This document shows, piece by piece, positions 14,735-27,060 of a stretch of DNA of 64,000 nucleotides (position 1 is the stretch's first letter; every line of letters starts with the position of its first letter). Below the pieces are notes generated by a model that did no database searches, was not told the DNA's origin, and saw nothing but the letters and a program-made list of their open reading frames with translations. Made by a program: the position numbers and the translations under genes. Location of the stretch: contig JBBPSI010000038.1 of assembly GCA_038093515.1 (NCBI GenBank), positions 62,001 to 126,000 on the forward strand. Direction: 5' to 3'. The stretch is from Butyriboletus loyo. Lineage: Eukaryota; Basidiomycota; Agaricomycetes; Boletales; Boletaceae.

Positions 14735-16959
14735 ATGTCACTCGACGCCTACCGCACCGAAATCGCTCAATACTTCACCGAGGCCGTAGCTGCGGACGAT
14801 GCCATCGTCAAGGAATGTAAGCGCGTTCGAGACCTCCCACAGTCCACCTGCCCACGTGTTTTTGTGATATCACCAAGGCACGAGCATGTGTAAAATGTAC
14901 AATCTCACCGTGGAGTCCCTCTCATACAAATGGCAAGCACTGTCCTATTCCGACACGAACACTCTTGCCATTTTCACCCTCCAATCCGTCCCCGATCTCA
15001 AAGCAAGGCTACAGCAGGAGCTGGGCAGACTCAATGCCACGAAGCAGGAAGCTGCTTCGCGGAGCGCAGCCAGTCTCACTTTTGGAAGAGGGCGAGGCAG
15101 GGCGCGTGGGATCGCAAAAGCATCGATGGTGAGGAGCCTCGACGCGGGTCTGAAGATTGGGCCACTGCGGTCAGGCATCATAAAGTCAGAGGTCTCCGAA
15201 TTTTCAGGACCGCACAGAGTCGTGTTTGAAGGACCGAGATCGGACGAACAATCTCTGAAGAGTCGAGCTTGTGAGGCTATCGTGGATCACGCCGAGCGCT
15301 GTCTGTTGATGACGTTGCCTCCCAGATCGATACATGTACGAGAAAGTAACAGGGAGGAGTGAAGGTGGACTTCTTTGTTTTTCTCGTCAAGTCTTTGTGG
15401 GCGAACTGACCGCGTGATGGGCTAGCTTTGGATGATCTCATTGATGAATTTGCTGATCTCGTTCAGAGACACTATCATGTTGACGAGTTTGCCGATCCAA
15501 GCGCTGCCACAGAGGTCTGTCTCCCTCACCCGACTATGCGTGTAATTCACACCCATTCCAGGAAATGACCACTGTGGTCGGGAGGATAGTCCATGACGCG
15601 GAAGTATCGGCGTTAGGGGCAAAGCTTAACGAGTCGTCCTTGGTCCTAGAGTCCTCACGGATGATGGGGTCCGGCGTGCGTGTCCCAATACGTTTCGCTC
15701 CGGAAACCAAGTTGCGGGGAACCAAAGGCGTTGGTGGGATGAGCTTCTTTCCTGGTGCAATTGTGGCGCTACGTGGCCGCAATGGTGGGGGTGGCTTTTT
15801 CCTCGTAGAAGAATTATTGTCGGTACGCTATACCCCGTCCATCTCGGAAGATTTTTCAAGACCGATTGGCACACATCATTCCAGTTGCCCCCAATCAAAA
15901 TGCCTTTGTCACCTCCGAGCGATGCCAACGCTACCTTTTCGATGTGTATTGCATGCGGGCCGTTCAGCCTGGACTCGGACCTGGAATATAAACCCTGGGC
16001 GAGCTTGCTTGACGAAATGAAAGAAAGAAAGCCTGCGGTCACACTCCTGGTATGAGGCTTGTCCATTTCAGAACTTTTCTGATGTTGCCATGCGTACCAG
16101 ATTGGACCTTTTGTTAACGCGATGAATTCGCGCATCAAGGATGGGGACACGGATGAGACGCCTACACAGTTGTTTGAACGGCAATTTACCAAGAGACTCC
16201 AGGATTTCTTGTTCCAGTCCCCGGGCAGCACGGTACTGTTGGTTCCAAGCATCAACGATGTGATCAGCGACCACACCGTCTTTCCGCAGTGCGAGTTCGA
16301 ACCTGAGTTCAGCAAGGATCCTGTGAGCATGACTTTATGCGCCAGGAGCATCTCTTTAATGATTCGTTATATAGCGCATCCGCCTGCTTCCAAACCCTTG
16401 TCGCTTCTCTGTCAACGGGATTTCATTTGCAGTGACAAGCGTCGATACTTTGTTTCATCTTCGCAAGGAGGAATTCTTCAGACGAACACCGGAGGTTGAT
16501 TCGCCGACTCCGGCAGCTGAGCTCGCGACAGATGGCATGACCAATCTTGCACACAATATTTTGCAACAGCGAAGGTAATCCATCCATCCATCATCGAAGC
16601 CTATCTGATGGCCTTTGCATAGCTTTTACCCAATATTTCCTGCTCCGTTTGACGTCGCACACGAAGTCAACCTTGATGTCACGCATTTGAAGGAGATCAG
16701 GTTAGTGGAGAGTGAAGATGAATGTGTACCGGATGTGTTTGTGCTCCCAAGTCGCTTGAAGCAATTCTCAAAGGTAAGCATTTGCGTTTCGTATGAGGTG
16801 ATTTGGTTGGGTTCATAGTCCCTCCAGGTGGTGGACAATACGACTGTCATCAACCCATCGTTCTTGTCAAAGGGTGCCTATGCAACGTTGACATACGCTG
16901 GTCAAGGATCAGGCATGGCAAAAGACCGGATAACAGCAGAGATATCAAAAATATCATAG
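14735..16959 (+). CDS. POL12: DNA polymerase alpha subunit B
   Basis: The regulatory B subunit of the polymerase alpha-primase complex (Pol12/POLA2), which tethers primase-polymerase at replication origins and forks. It starts MSLDAYRTEIAQYFTEAVAA. The N-terminal globular part includes MCKMYNLTVESLSYKWQAL. A linker follows, then YEKVTGRSEVLDDLIDEFA and the OB fold (VVGRIVHDAEVSALGAKLN; VALRGRNGGGGFFLVEELL). The inactive calcineurin-like phosphoesterase domain includes MCIACGPFSLDSDLEYKPW, GPFVNAMNSRIKDGD and VLLVPSINDVISDHTVFPQ, ending VINPSFLSKGAYATLTYAG and SKIS. Eight or more short introns are needed. The metal-binding residues are degenerate, as expected for this subunit. Its stop is only 64 bp from the stop of the convergent hydrolase. 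Confidence 0.93.
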
Positions 16960-17023
16960 ATAACATTTCATCCCATTTCCATTGTTCCCATATGAAACAT
17001 CGTGCTGGTGAGCTATCGTTGAC

Positions 17024-18328
17024 TCACGCCGCATTGAATGCATCTCCTAGTGCCTTGGTTGCATCTGCCACCATGGTCCTTGCCACGGCCAGTACGCCAT
17101 CCATTCCCAGCGTCTGGTGCGAAGCACCCTTATAGGTCTTAATTTCCACCTTGACCCCTAACCGTCTCAATTTCTCCCCATATGCAATGCCCTCATCTCT
17201 CAGTATATCCATCTCACAGACCCCTACCCACGCCGAAGGTGCATTGGCCAGAAGTGTTTCTGGTGCAAAGATAGGGGAGTTGTCCCAATTTGCCCACATA
17301 GTAGGGTCGGGAAGGTAATTGTGACGGAACCACATCATCCGACCTGTGTTGAGCCAGACTGTGTCTTTCAACTCTTTCCAGGAAGGATACATGTCACCAG
17401 TGTCGGAAGCGGTATTGTCAATGACTTGAACGGTCGCGCTTGCGTGAGTACGCCAGACGCTCAGAGGGATGAGACAACAATGAACTCACCGGGCACGACG
17501 AGAAGTTGGAACAGAATCGGGATGGGAGGGTTCAGCTCCTGAGCCTTGAGTGACACGATAGCTGCCAAGTTTCCACCACTTGAGAGAAAGAGCGGTTTCG
17601 TGAGCCAATGGTACCGCACTGGGGATTTGGACTTTTGGTCGCGATACTTGCCTCGAGGAGCCTCCGACGGCGATCTTGCTCACGTTGGCGTTCAACGCCG
17701 ATGTTCCGTTCTGATGGATCCACTTGAGGGCATCGACGGTGTCGATCACTGCAGCGGGGTATGGGTCCTCGGGGGCGAGTCGATAGTCGAGGCATATGGT
17801 GAGGCAGCGATGTTCTGGTATTTTTTATTGCGACATATACATACAGTAAATTGAGTCCCGGTGGGATTTACACGCAGCGGTATGAGGCACGTACCCTTGC
17901 ATTGACGCGCGGCGAACGAGGCATGCGTGTACAAACCACCGAGGGTCCAACCACCTTCAGATAAAATACAAATTAGGTCGGCACGAAAAGACAGGGAGAG
18001 GGAAGGAAGGGGGAGAGAGAGAGAGAGCCCGGGGGAACCAACCTCCGTGGATATAAAGAAAGACAGGCCACCCCTGAGCGGGTGACTCACCCTCGGGCGT
18101 ATACACCCGAATCTTGCAGCGTTCGAGCGCGATGTCTCTCACGGAGCCTACCTGGACGACAGGGGAGGCACCGGGGACGACGGGTAACTCGCGAATGTCG
18201 GGATGCCATGGGATCGTGTGGGGAGGGACGATCGGCGCGATGTGTTTGTTGTGGAATGGGACGTATTCGGGGTCGAGGCGGGGGAGGATGTCCGGATGGA
18301 TGGGTTGGTGCAGGATCGGTTCTGACAT
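17024..18328 (-). CDS. Alpha/beta hydrolase fold-3 esterase/lipase (HSL-like)
   Basis: A serine hydrolase of the hormone-sensitive-lipase type; the natural ester substrate is unknown. It starts MSEPILHQPIHPDILPRLDP. The oxyanion-hole motif HGG-WTLGGLYTH is rebuilt across an intron near 17960-18040. CLDYRLAPEDPYPAAVIDTV precedes the nucleophile region GGSSSGGNLAAIV. That nucleophile elbow is interrupted by a 73-nt GC-AG intron (17579-17651, donor gcaagt). The acid is in CEMDILRDEG and the base in GASHQTLGM, and the C terminus is KALGDAFNAA. So Ser, Asp and His are all present. No signal peptide is evident. It is tail-to-tail with POL12. Confidence 0.85.
17579..17651 (-). other. GC-AG intron inside the hydrolase nucleophile elbow
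   Basis: The donor is gcaagt directly after GGA GGC TCC TCG AG, and the acceptor is ctctcaag. Removing 73 nt rebuilds GGSSSGGNLAA, the catalytic Ser motif. Without splicing the frame leaves the family consensus. No GT donor nearby does the same. Confidence 0.7.
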
Positions 18329-18622
18329 TTGTGTCTTTTTTTGGGGGGGGGATCGTTCATCCGAGCTTTATAAAGGAAGTGTGTAACACATGACCTACCA
18401 AGTTTAAAAATGGGGAGGCACGATACTACCAGATGGTATCAGGGGCAGGCCACTGCCATCGTCCGCATGGACAATTGGTGTCACTTGACCGCGAAACGGA
18501 CACTCGTCATCTTCCACCCGAGAAAGAATTGTCATCCAACACTCAAGGTAGCTTGCTCATTCTTAGATACAAACGACGCCAACTGGACAACGTCTGGTTG
18601 CTGCATATCATCCGTCCAGCAT

Positions 18623-20244
18623 CTATAAAAATCCGTGCTCTTGCAGTAAACGCGCCATCTTTTCGTCTTCACTTTCACGAGGTTCCCGCTCCAAACTAAG
18701 ATTCCAGAACATATCGCCAATGTCGACCTGCTCATTAAATTTTCCAATTGACTCTTTGATATATGTCTGGACCACTGGGAGGGAATGGAAGCGATGAGGG
18801 TGAATTTTCCAGCGTTGGATGTCTTGGATGACTTTAGAAATTTCCTGACGCTTTCGGAAATTGACGAGGTTGCCTGGCAGCGTATCTTCACTCGCGGACT
18901 GGACCGACGCCAGAGTAACAAGGAAAACGCCTGTGCGGTTGGATTAGGCTTTAAAGGAACGTTTTAACCACAGTTCCTTACCAATGAAAGGTACACACGG
19001 CGGTGCAATGTTTGCAAGGGTCGAGTGATACCGGTCAAAGTTGTTTCCCGAATCGATTGTCCTTTCACAGGCGTCCAGTTGTGCCACATGCCGTAAACTG
19101 ACGTGCTCCCAGGAACGCTTCAGTCGGAATACAGGAAGCGAGTGGAGTCCGGATAAGATCGCAACCATACTGGAATAATTTTGCAAAGATCGGCAACTCT
19201 GAGAACGTCAGTCATGACCTCAGATACAACACCATATGACTCACATCGGCGACAAGAATAAATCGCTTGAGAAAGGCGGCTCGTTTTCTAGGATCGCTTT
19301 GACTGAGAACTGCATCAGCAACCCAATTGGCGACCTTCAGAGTGTTAGCTGGTGCGCTCCCGCGATAGCACGTCAGCCTACCCCGTTAGAGATTTGGACG
19401 ATTCGAGTGATACTGTCGTCGTGGTGAATACTTCCATCTCGTGATCTCGCCAGGCAGTCCGCTGGACGGATTTGTTGATACCGCTGACTTTCCAGAATAG
19501 TTAGCTCCCATGCCAATACCAAGGGATCGATATCAAGGAGATTTAGTTGTTTGTTTGTCACAGGAGCAATAGACTCTGGAGGAGAAACAGGGCTTGGGGG
19601 TATCCGCAAGTTGAGTTCCCCGCCCCGCTGACAATCTCGTCAACAGTCAGAACATTCTGGTACTCCCGTATGACTTACAGCACGGTCGATCAGAACCAGC
19701 ACTCGCCTAGACGTTGCAAACGTGCTGACTAGTTCTTGTTGCAAGAATTCTATCATCCGGTCAAAAATGTACGTATCACCGTTTTCAGTGAGATCGTCGC
19801 CTGTTAGCATAGCTTCGAATGTGTCGAGTACTCTGAATGGACGTGTGAAGACCCGCCCAGCATGGACTGACAGTAAAAAGACCTTGATTGGACGACATGT
19901 TGCTTGAGCCTCTTCCACTCTTCCAACTCAGCGGAAGTCTGCTTGCCTGATGGCTGGATATGGAAGCGTCCGACAAGCAGATCAAAAAGCTGGTCGAGCG
20001 TGATGAATGACTTGTACGTCAACAGGAACGTCCTGACGAATGCTGGGTCTATTTCACATATCAATGGTCCAGAGAAAGTCTGTCACGCTGCCATGAGCTA
20101 CGAACCGATATTTTCATGTGTTGTGAGGTGTTCGATCAAAGCTGGGAGTGTTGCAGCTTGGACGTTACCATCCGCACCGACGACCAGGTCATTCTCTGGG
20201 TGGTCGGACAGCAGATACCACGGGTCGGACAGCGTGTCTGCCAT
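18623..20244 (-). CDS. Short RasGEF paralogue lacking the N-terminal half
   Basis: A second Ras exchange factor on the opposite strand from the one at the left edge. It starts MADTLSDPWYLLSDHPENDL at 20244, that is, at the RasGEF_N module, and lacks the long N-terminal region of its partner. It keeps TLPALIEHLTTHE, FLLTYKSFITLDQLFDLL, a catalytic domain with LDIDPLVLAWELTILESQ, MQNYSSMVAILSGL, LANIAPPCVPFIGK and the C terminus LLQEHGFL. About eight short introns match those of the other copy in place. Most of the coding sequence is clearly diverged, but the last 95 bases are nearly identical to the other copy. It may be a functional minimal GEF or a partial duplicate on the way to decay; no stop or frame break was found in the exons examined. 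Confidence 0.8.
18638..18732 (-). repeat. Near-identical 3' tract shared with first RasGEF
   Basis: In reverse complement these 95 bases match 2452-2546 with two mismatches by eye, while the upstream exons of the two paralogues differ far more. The tract covers the end of the catalytic domain up to the stop region and suggests gene conversion or recent ectopic exchange. Confidence 0.75.
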
Positions 20245-20384
20245 GTTGACTCCCACCGACTGCGAGCTTACCCAGTCCCTTTATATGAACTCACTGCACA
20301 TGGTCAAGGTGGGACAAGACTGTTTTAGATTGCCTGTTTGGGTGGACCAAAATAAACATTGGCTTCATTGGATCATTCACTGCC

Positions 20385-23210
20385 ATGGGTGAGGGACGAT
20401 CGTCGAAAAGTAAACGCAACAGAGACAAGGACGGCGAGCACAGCACGAAAAAGAAACACAAGTCAGCTCACCGCGAGTCAAGCAAAAAGCACAGACGCAG
20501 CACAGACAACTCGGTCCACATCACCGACGATGACCCCAACGACGACGATATGTGGGTTGAGAAGAATATTGACATCGACGGCGAGCGGGTTTGTATGCCT
20601 ATTTCCTCGTGCGGTACATGCTCATACCAAAATCTTTAGCTGCTCGCAAAGGACATACCGACCGCGGAGAGCTTCAAGTTGACCTCCCATGCGCAGGCCT
20701 CCGAAGAGGATCCCATCCTTTCACCAACTACGAGCACAGAAACCAAACTGCAGCGCGATGAATGGATGCTCCTCCTTCCTTCTGATGCGCCAGTCCCTTC
20801 CAGCTCTTCCCGGCCCCTCGTGCAACAGTTCCCCACTGGAGACGATTCCTACACGGACGGCTACGCAGAGTCCTCCGTTTCCGGACGAACCCTTGGCGGT
20901 GCTGTCGACTTCTTCTCTTCCCTCGGCACAGAGAAGAAGCGCAAGCCACGGCCGGACAAGCCAGACCCGGACAAGGTACTATACACCCTTCGCTCATAGT
21001 TACAGTTTACCAACCTCGTTCGTTGCAGCCAAAAGTGAGTGATCGCGAGCTCAACGCAGACCTCCGAGAAGGTAGTAGTACCGATGCGAGTGCTCCGCCT
21101 CCTCCGAAATCTATCACCCCCGGTGGACCGGGGTCAAGCTGGCGCATGATGCGTCTGCGCCGAGTTTATGAAACCGCCGAGGAGGAAAGCCGGCCAGTAG
21201 AAGAAGTTGCACTCGAACGCTTTGGTGCCATCCAAGCGTTCGAAGAGGCCAAGGAAGAGCGACGTATCCTTGATGAGCGACAAGGCAGACGTAGCACACA
21301 GAGAACCACCAACCACAAAGGCAAAAATCGTGAGACAGCAGGCGAGAAACGTTTCATGTTCACAGACATAGGTACTAGCGGTGCATCGAGTCGCAGCTCG
21401 TCGTTCCGTCGACCGACTACCGCGGATGACAGCGCACCAGCGACCCCTTCTCCCGCTGCTGGCTTGGCGAAGCCGGTCGCGAACCCCCGCCTAGACTCAT
21501 TGCGTTTACCTTCTCAAGCAGCGTCGCCGCTTTCCCAATCACATACACCTATTCCTAGCGTCATGACTCCCTCTGTCGCTGCTGTTTCTACCACACGGGC
21601 AATGTCCCCCTCGTCGCTGAACAAACTGCAAGCTCAGGTTTTGCGTGCGAAACTCATGAACGCTCCGAATGCAGCCGAGCTCGAGGGAGAATACGAGGAA
21701 CAGCTACGGAAGGTTCATGGTGAACCTGGACAACCAGTTGTAAGGACCAAGGTCGAGGTGCTACCTACTTTGGATGCACGCGGGCGGTTATATGACGTGG
21801 GCCATGGCAAAGACGATGCGGGACCGCTACCGGGTAACCGTAAGAAGAAAGATAAGGTTACTTTTCCATTCACTGCGGTGCTTTCGACCATCCTAACCCA
21901 AGACTCTTCAGTTCGAACCTCGCGACCCAAAGACTGGTGATATTGTGCGCTACAATGCCGATGATGACGAAATGACCCTCGGAGAGATGTTGCGTCAAGA
22001 ACGTTTTGGTGCGGGCATCTCTGACCAGAAAAGTTTGGATGCCCAATATGCCAAGGCTCTAATGGGCGACGGCAAATTCGAGGTTCGTCCTCCTCGCTGC
22101 GTAACTTCCTCCCTGTTATTCATTATACTTTCAGAATGACCTTGACTATATTGACGACAATGCTGAACGCCTCGCAAGGCAAAAAATGCGCACCGATGCC
22201 ATGAAGCGGCAATTCGCCATCCACGGTATATACCTTGACCGTCTGAATTCCATGCATGTTCTTAATACTGCTTTTATTCCGTGACAGACTATAAACGTAC
22301 TCAAAAAGCCTTGGCGAGCTGTCAGTTCTGTTACGGGGAAGATGACTCGCCACCCAAGGCACCCGTTGTTGCAATGGGAACCCGAGTTTACCTCTCTTGC
22401 ACTCTTACTGAGGAACTACTGGACGGGCATTGCCTCATTGTTCCCATTCAGCATCACTTGACGATGCTTGAAGCCGATGACGATGTTTGGGACGAAGTTC
22501 GGGTATGTATACTCAGCTTTGATTTCAAAGAGATTAATTACGGCGCCTGCAGAACTTTATGAAGAGTCTCATGAAGATGTTTGCGGAGGAAGACAAGGGC
22601 GTTATATTCTATGAGACGGTAATTAGCCTTAGATGGCAAAGACACACATGCATTGAATGCGTGCCTCTTCCTTGGGCACAGTATGATGTCATCCCCCAAT
22701 TCTTCAAGGTATAGTGTTCGCCTCACTTTCCGGTTCTAGAAAATGAAAAGGGCATAGGAATCTCTACTGGCAGCTGAAGCTGAATGGTCTCAGCACAAAA
22801 AAGTCATCGACTTCTCTGCACGTCCTGGAGGATTCCGTCGCGCGATGGTTCCCAACCTACCCTACTTTATGGTTCAATTTGACTACAAAGGTGAACGCGG
22901 TTATGGACATGTTATCGAAGGTACTGGAGAGTCCGCCGCCCTGGGAGAAGAAGACGGTGCTCTGGACGAAGGGGAGAAAGGAGGTGGTGATTTCCCCAAG
23001 TAAGTTGATGGTTGCGATGTAGTGTTGCATTTGCGTTGACCGGCTTGCTACAGGTACTTTGCGGGGGAGATCATAGGAAACGTGATGGACGTTGAACCGA
23101 GACGGTGGAGGCGACCGAGGAGAATGGATCGCCAACACCACAAAGATCGAATAAATGACTTTAAGAAGAAGTATGACAAGTATGATTGGACTGGGTTGAT
23201 TGGCAAGTGA
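20385..23210 (+). CDS. CWF19-like pre-mRNA splicing factor
   Basis: An orthologue of Schizosaccharomyces Cwf19 / human CWF19L2, a late spliceosome factor linked to lariat debranching and intron turnover. It starts MGEGRSSKSKRNRDKDGEHS, a basic Lys/Ser-rich tail. A middle region includes SSWRMMRLRRVYETAEEESR and a coiled segment (EEAKEERRILDERQ), then MTLGEMLRQERFGAG. The CwfJ_C_1 domain carries ASCQFCYGEDDSPPKAPVVA, YLSCTLTEELLDGHCLIVP and the HIT-like IQHH. CwfJ_C_2 has VPNLPYFMVQFDYKGERGYG and YFAGEIIGNVMDVEPRRWR, ending DWTGLIGK. Seven or so short introns interrupt it. It is divergent from RasGEF 2 (140 bp). Confidence 0.93.
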
Positions 23211-23363
23211 AGAGTTGTTCATGTGTAGCTCGACGTCGATATGCACGACGCCATCTACTGTTGTGTGTAGTATTTGATCGAGTATATGAAGATTGGGCTG
23301 CTCCTAGACTGATGAGAGACCACCTTCAATTCGAACCCACGATGGTCCTTCACGGGCACCATC

Positions 23364-24971
23364 ATGACAGCCTTGACGACATTGTACACAACCTCAAGGG
23401 TGAATTCACGCATACGAACATCCATTCTTTCTGTCACCTGTGACATTGCACGGCATGTCCGATTCTCCAGCTTTACGGCCTCCCGGAGGCTGCTGAACAC
23501 CTCAACATCCAGCGAGCCCTCTTTACGTCGCTCGTACCTCTATGGTCTGTTCCCCAGAACTGGCCCCACTACGTTCCCTCGATTAATCTATCCCACTAGT
23601 TCCTGCCTCGTCAGATCGCATGCTCGACAAGTCACTCAACCTCGGAGCTCCCCCAGATGTTGTAATTTATGACCTCGAAGACAGCGTTGGCCCTACCCCA
23701 CACGACAAGAATGCGGCACGACAACGGCTGAGCCAATTCCTGCACGTCCGTGGTCTACGACTTGACGTGGCGTCGTTGGTGCTGATGTATGTGTGACAGC
23801 GGACACCCAAGGAGAACCTGCCTGCCCCCGAGCGTGTCGCCGTCCGACTCAACGACATAAGCACGCCCTTTTTTGGGGACGATATTGCCGAGATTGTATG
23901 TCCCTTTTTCTTGTTTCTGTACTCTGACCTCCAACGCAGGCTCCTCGGGAAAGCTCAAATACCCATCCGTGGGTACCCTCGTACTCCCCAAGATTCACTC
24001 TGTCCGAGATTTGCACTACGTCTCTCGTACCATACGTAATTCAAATGCATCTTCCATGCCGTTGCGCATCGTAGCCAGTATAGAGAGCGCACGCTCTGTT
24101 ATAGGCCTAGGGGATATTGCTAGCTGGAGGTCCGAATTCGGGGCTGAGGAAGGTGGGAGATTGACAGCGCTTCTGGTAAGCTGCGACTCAGTCCGGCATG
24201 CTGACCCACGGAGTTCTAACGTACAAGTTATTAGTTTGCCGCAGAGGATTGTACGCCTCGCTACCTTTTTCGTTCATGATTCCATGTATGACTCTTGTTA
24301 CAGATTGCGCTGACACATCTGTGGTGCGGACGACGTCTAAACAGGAATTACTCCATGTGCGTTCCCAGATTGTGATTACGGCCAAGGCTTTCGAACTCGA
24401 AGCCATAGACATGGTATGTCCACGCCTTTTCCTCCATCTCGAAGAAGTCTGACCGGCATTTCTAGGTTTGCGTGAATTACAAGGACCCAGAATACATACG
24501 CGAGGAATGCGAAGATGGCAGGCGGCTCGGCTTCACTGGAAAGGTATGTATGACCCAGATCTTCGTTCCCCATTGATTCGGCACGTTCATGCTCGAACTC
24601 GCAGCAAGTCATTCATCCGAATCAGGTGGTGACTATCAACGCCGCGTTTGTACCGACTTTCCACGGTGCGGTTCTTATTCCACCCGAGTACTCGCAATAA
24701 CGTTGGATTCATTGTCGATCGGGAATGCAGAAATCCTCCGTGCTGCCAAGATCCTCCATCGGATGAATATCGCACATTCCAATCAGAAGGGTGCATTCGG
24801 GCTTGAAATGGAAGGTGGAGGTAAAGAGATGATTGATGCACCCATGTTAAAGCAGGTGGGCCCGCATGTTTTGGAAAAGGCGTGTGGAGGCTGATGGTGA
24901 ATGTGGTGCAGGCTGAGAATATCATACGGCTTGCACGAGCTGCTGGCTGTGATATTCCCCATGTGGAGTGA
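23364..24971 (+). CDS. CitE/CLYBL-like lyase (HpcH/HpaI aldolase family), mitochondrial
   Basis: A member of the citrate lyase beta-like family; the animal homologue CLYBL is a mitochondrial citramalyl-CoA lyase. The N terminus (MTALTTLYTTSRVNSRIRTS) is rich in Arg/Ser/Thr with no acids, fitting a mitochondrial presequence. The barrel follows: SYLYVPASSDRMLDKSLNLG, VVIYDLEDSVGPTPHDKNAA, VAVRLNDISTPFF, VGTLVLPKIHSVRDL, IVASIESARSVIGLGDIAS (the metal-site Glu region), CVNYKDPEYIREECEDGRRL and GFTGKQVIHPNQ, ending DIPHVE. Several introns are needed, one with an AAAG acceptor after IAEI. The gene points towards the inverted argonaute copy, and a decayed copy of its 3' end lies at 27.4-27.9 kb. 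Confidence 0.85.
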
Positions 24972-25208
24972 TCATCGATACATGACTGATTCATTTGCGA
25001 ACGCGTTTCTGGCAATCCCCCTATCATGCGACGTGCCGTTGCATTGCTCTATATATCACAAGACACAGCAATGGTACTTCCCATCGGCTGAGTTCCAGGG
25101 TCGCTCGCTCGTTTTCGCACAAGAGGCACGTCGAATATAAGTAATAGAATTCGTTGAACATGTCATGGCGTAACAGAACACACGTCTGAGCCCCCGATCA
25201 GCCAGAAC

Positions 25209-27060
25209 TCAAATGTAGAACATGGACAAGGCCAGATTCGGATGAACACCGTTACCCCACGCTTTCATAGCAGCTTCAAACACATTCCTGCACTCTTCCT
25301 CCTTGCCCGTCTTCGGCTTCCCCTCTGACATCGTGATTGGTTGGTCTTCAGAGACAGAGACATCATTCAAGTAGCACCGGCCGCGCTTGCAAGCGAGATC
25401 GGCGTAGAATGCCGGGGGAATGAGACTACTGCCCTAGTGGCGCGCGCATAGAGATAGCTCGCCGCATTAATGCCTTGCTGAAGTTCGTCAGCACCGAGCC
25501 TGCTTTCGTCATATAGGACGGTGTAATGTATGGGTTTGGCGTAGCCCAGTAGACCCGCGTGGGCTTGGAGATAAAAGTCAAAGTCGAAGCTGTGAAGGAC
25601 ACTGAATTCTCATGGAAAGCGAATGGGTGAATGACGCGTACGCTGTTGTGATGCCCTGGTCAACTACGGTCCCAGGATGCGGGTTGCCGTTCTTGTCTGT
25701 GGCATCATCGGGGGGGCACATTTGGACGTGATGGCGCTTGCCGCATATGACGATCGTCAACTGAGGTCGGTAAGGTTTTCCTTGAGGGCCACCTTTGGGG
25801 CTCACTCTCTTGAAAGCGTCGATTATCTCAGGAAGCTCTTTCATCAGGACGGTGTCGAAGTGTCCCTACGATGTACTTCAATAAAGCAGCCCAACGTGAG
25901 GATCAAAATCGCATAACGTTGGATACACCGCTTCGAAACACGTATACTCGATCGGGCAGGGACTTGTTAACCTCTCGATATCTCTTCAAGCGTTCGATCA
26001 TCATTGCAGAGAGGTCCACGATCATCTGTTTGTAGCGAGCGTTCGTGCTATGGTGCACTGTAACTCCAAACGGTAAAGTACGCACCTCTGTCTTCGACTG
26101 CTGACATCTCAGGCTGGCTGGGAATTGGACAAAGTTACTGTCTACACTCGCCACCACAGCTGCGATGGATGGTGTTCCATCGATACACCCAGGTCCAGGA
26201 TGCGTGACGTCCGTCCCAACCAGCATCGTCTTTGCTTTCGTCAACCATTGCAAACTCCGATCGTCTATCTTGTGATTCATCCCTCCGAGTTTCGTATTCA
26301 CTTTCAGTGCGACATTCGAGAAGTATTGATCCTGCTTCCTAGGTTCCGTAAGAACTTTGTTGGATAACATGTGGACAGTGTGGATCCCCAACTCGACATC
26401 ACAGATACGTTTGATCCCAGGGTAGATATAATTGTCGCGCTTGGATAAAATTACCAACACGAACGATGGACTTCCACGTTGAGTGACGTTGGCCCGGATA
26501 TCCGATCGGATTTGAGCGAGGGACCGTTGCCTTCCAGGGTCATTTGTGGGATCTTCCAGATGGACAAATAAAAGGGCTGGGGGGCTTTCGGGAGTGATGC
26601 CTGTCATCCCACTCCTCTGGCATTTGCCAGCAAATCCTTTCCAGAGGCCGGCCAACTGAGGGTCGCCAGGTCCATTGAAGACCGGGTAATTCTCCGTGAT
26701 CACTAGAATCCACCAAGTCTTCACAACACCACCACGATGGAATTTGACGTCAAGGATGTTCCAGCTTCCGTTGTTCATGTTTGGCGGCTTTCCGTCCCTA
26801 TAGCTGATACCCGGAGGAGGGAGCTCCCGGAATGGGACGGCAGCCATGTTGGGACTGACCGAGATGCCAAAGTTGGTCAGCTTCTGGTTATTCGGTGTCA
26901 GTCCCAGAAGCGGGAAACCCTGATTGAGGATAGCCTGAGCATTTTCTGCGGGACGCTTGCACGCGTAGCGGAGCATCAGTGTTGTCTGTTCATCATCGAG
27001 CTTGCCACGGAATGGTTGACCAGGCAAAATCTCGCAGAGCTCGGGTGGTACAAGAATAGA
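25209..27060 (-). repeat. Left arm of argonaute inverted repeat
   Basis: This segment is the reverse complement of 29311-31165 at high identity, covering the end of PAZ to the stop codon. The spacer between the arms is about 2.25 kb. A second short block of homology (27061-27166 against 27893-28009, also inverted) covers the argonaute 5' leader and first codons. Confidence 0.85.

Noticed and set aside
25903..27027. Idea that the inverted argonaute copy encodes a functional PIWI-only protein
   Set aside because: The apparent start is not an ATG, the native ATG leads to an early stop, and the second catalytic Asp and following splice donor are lost.
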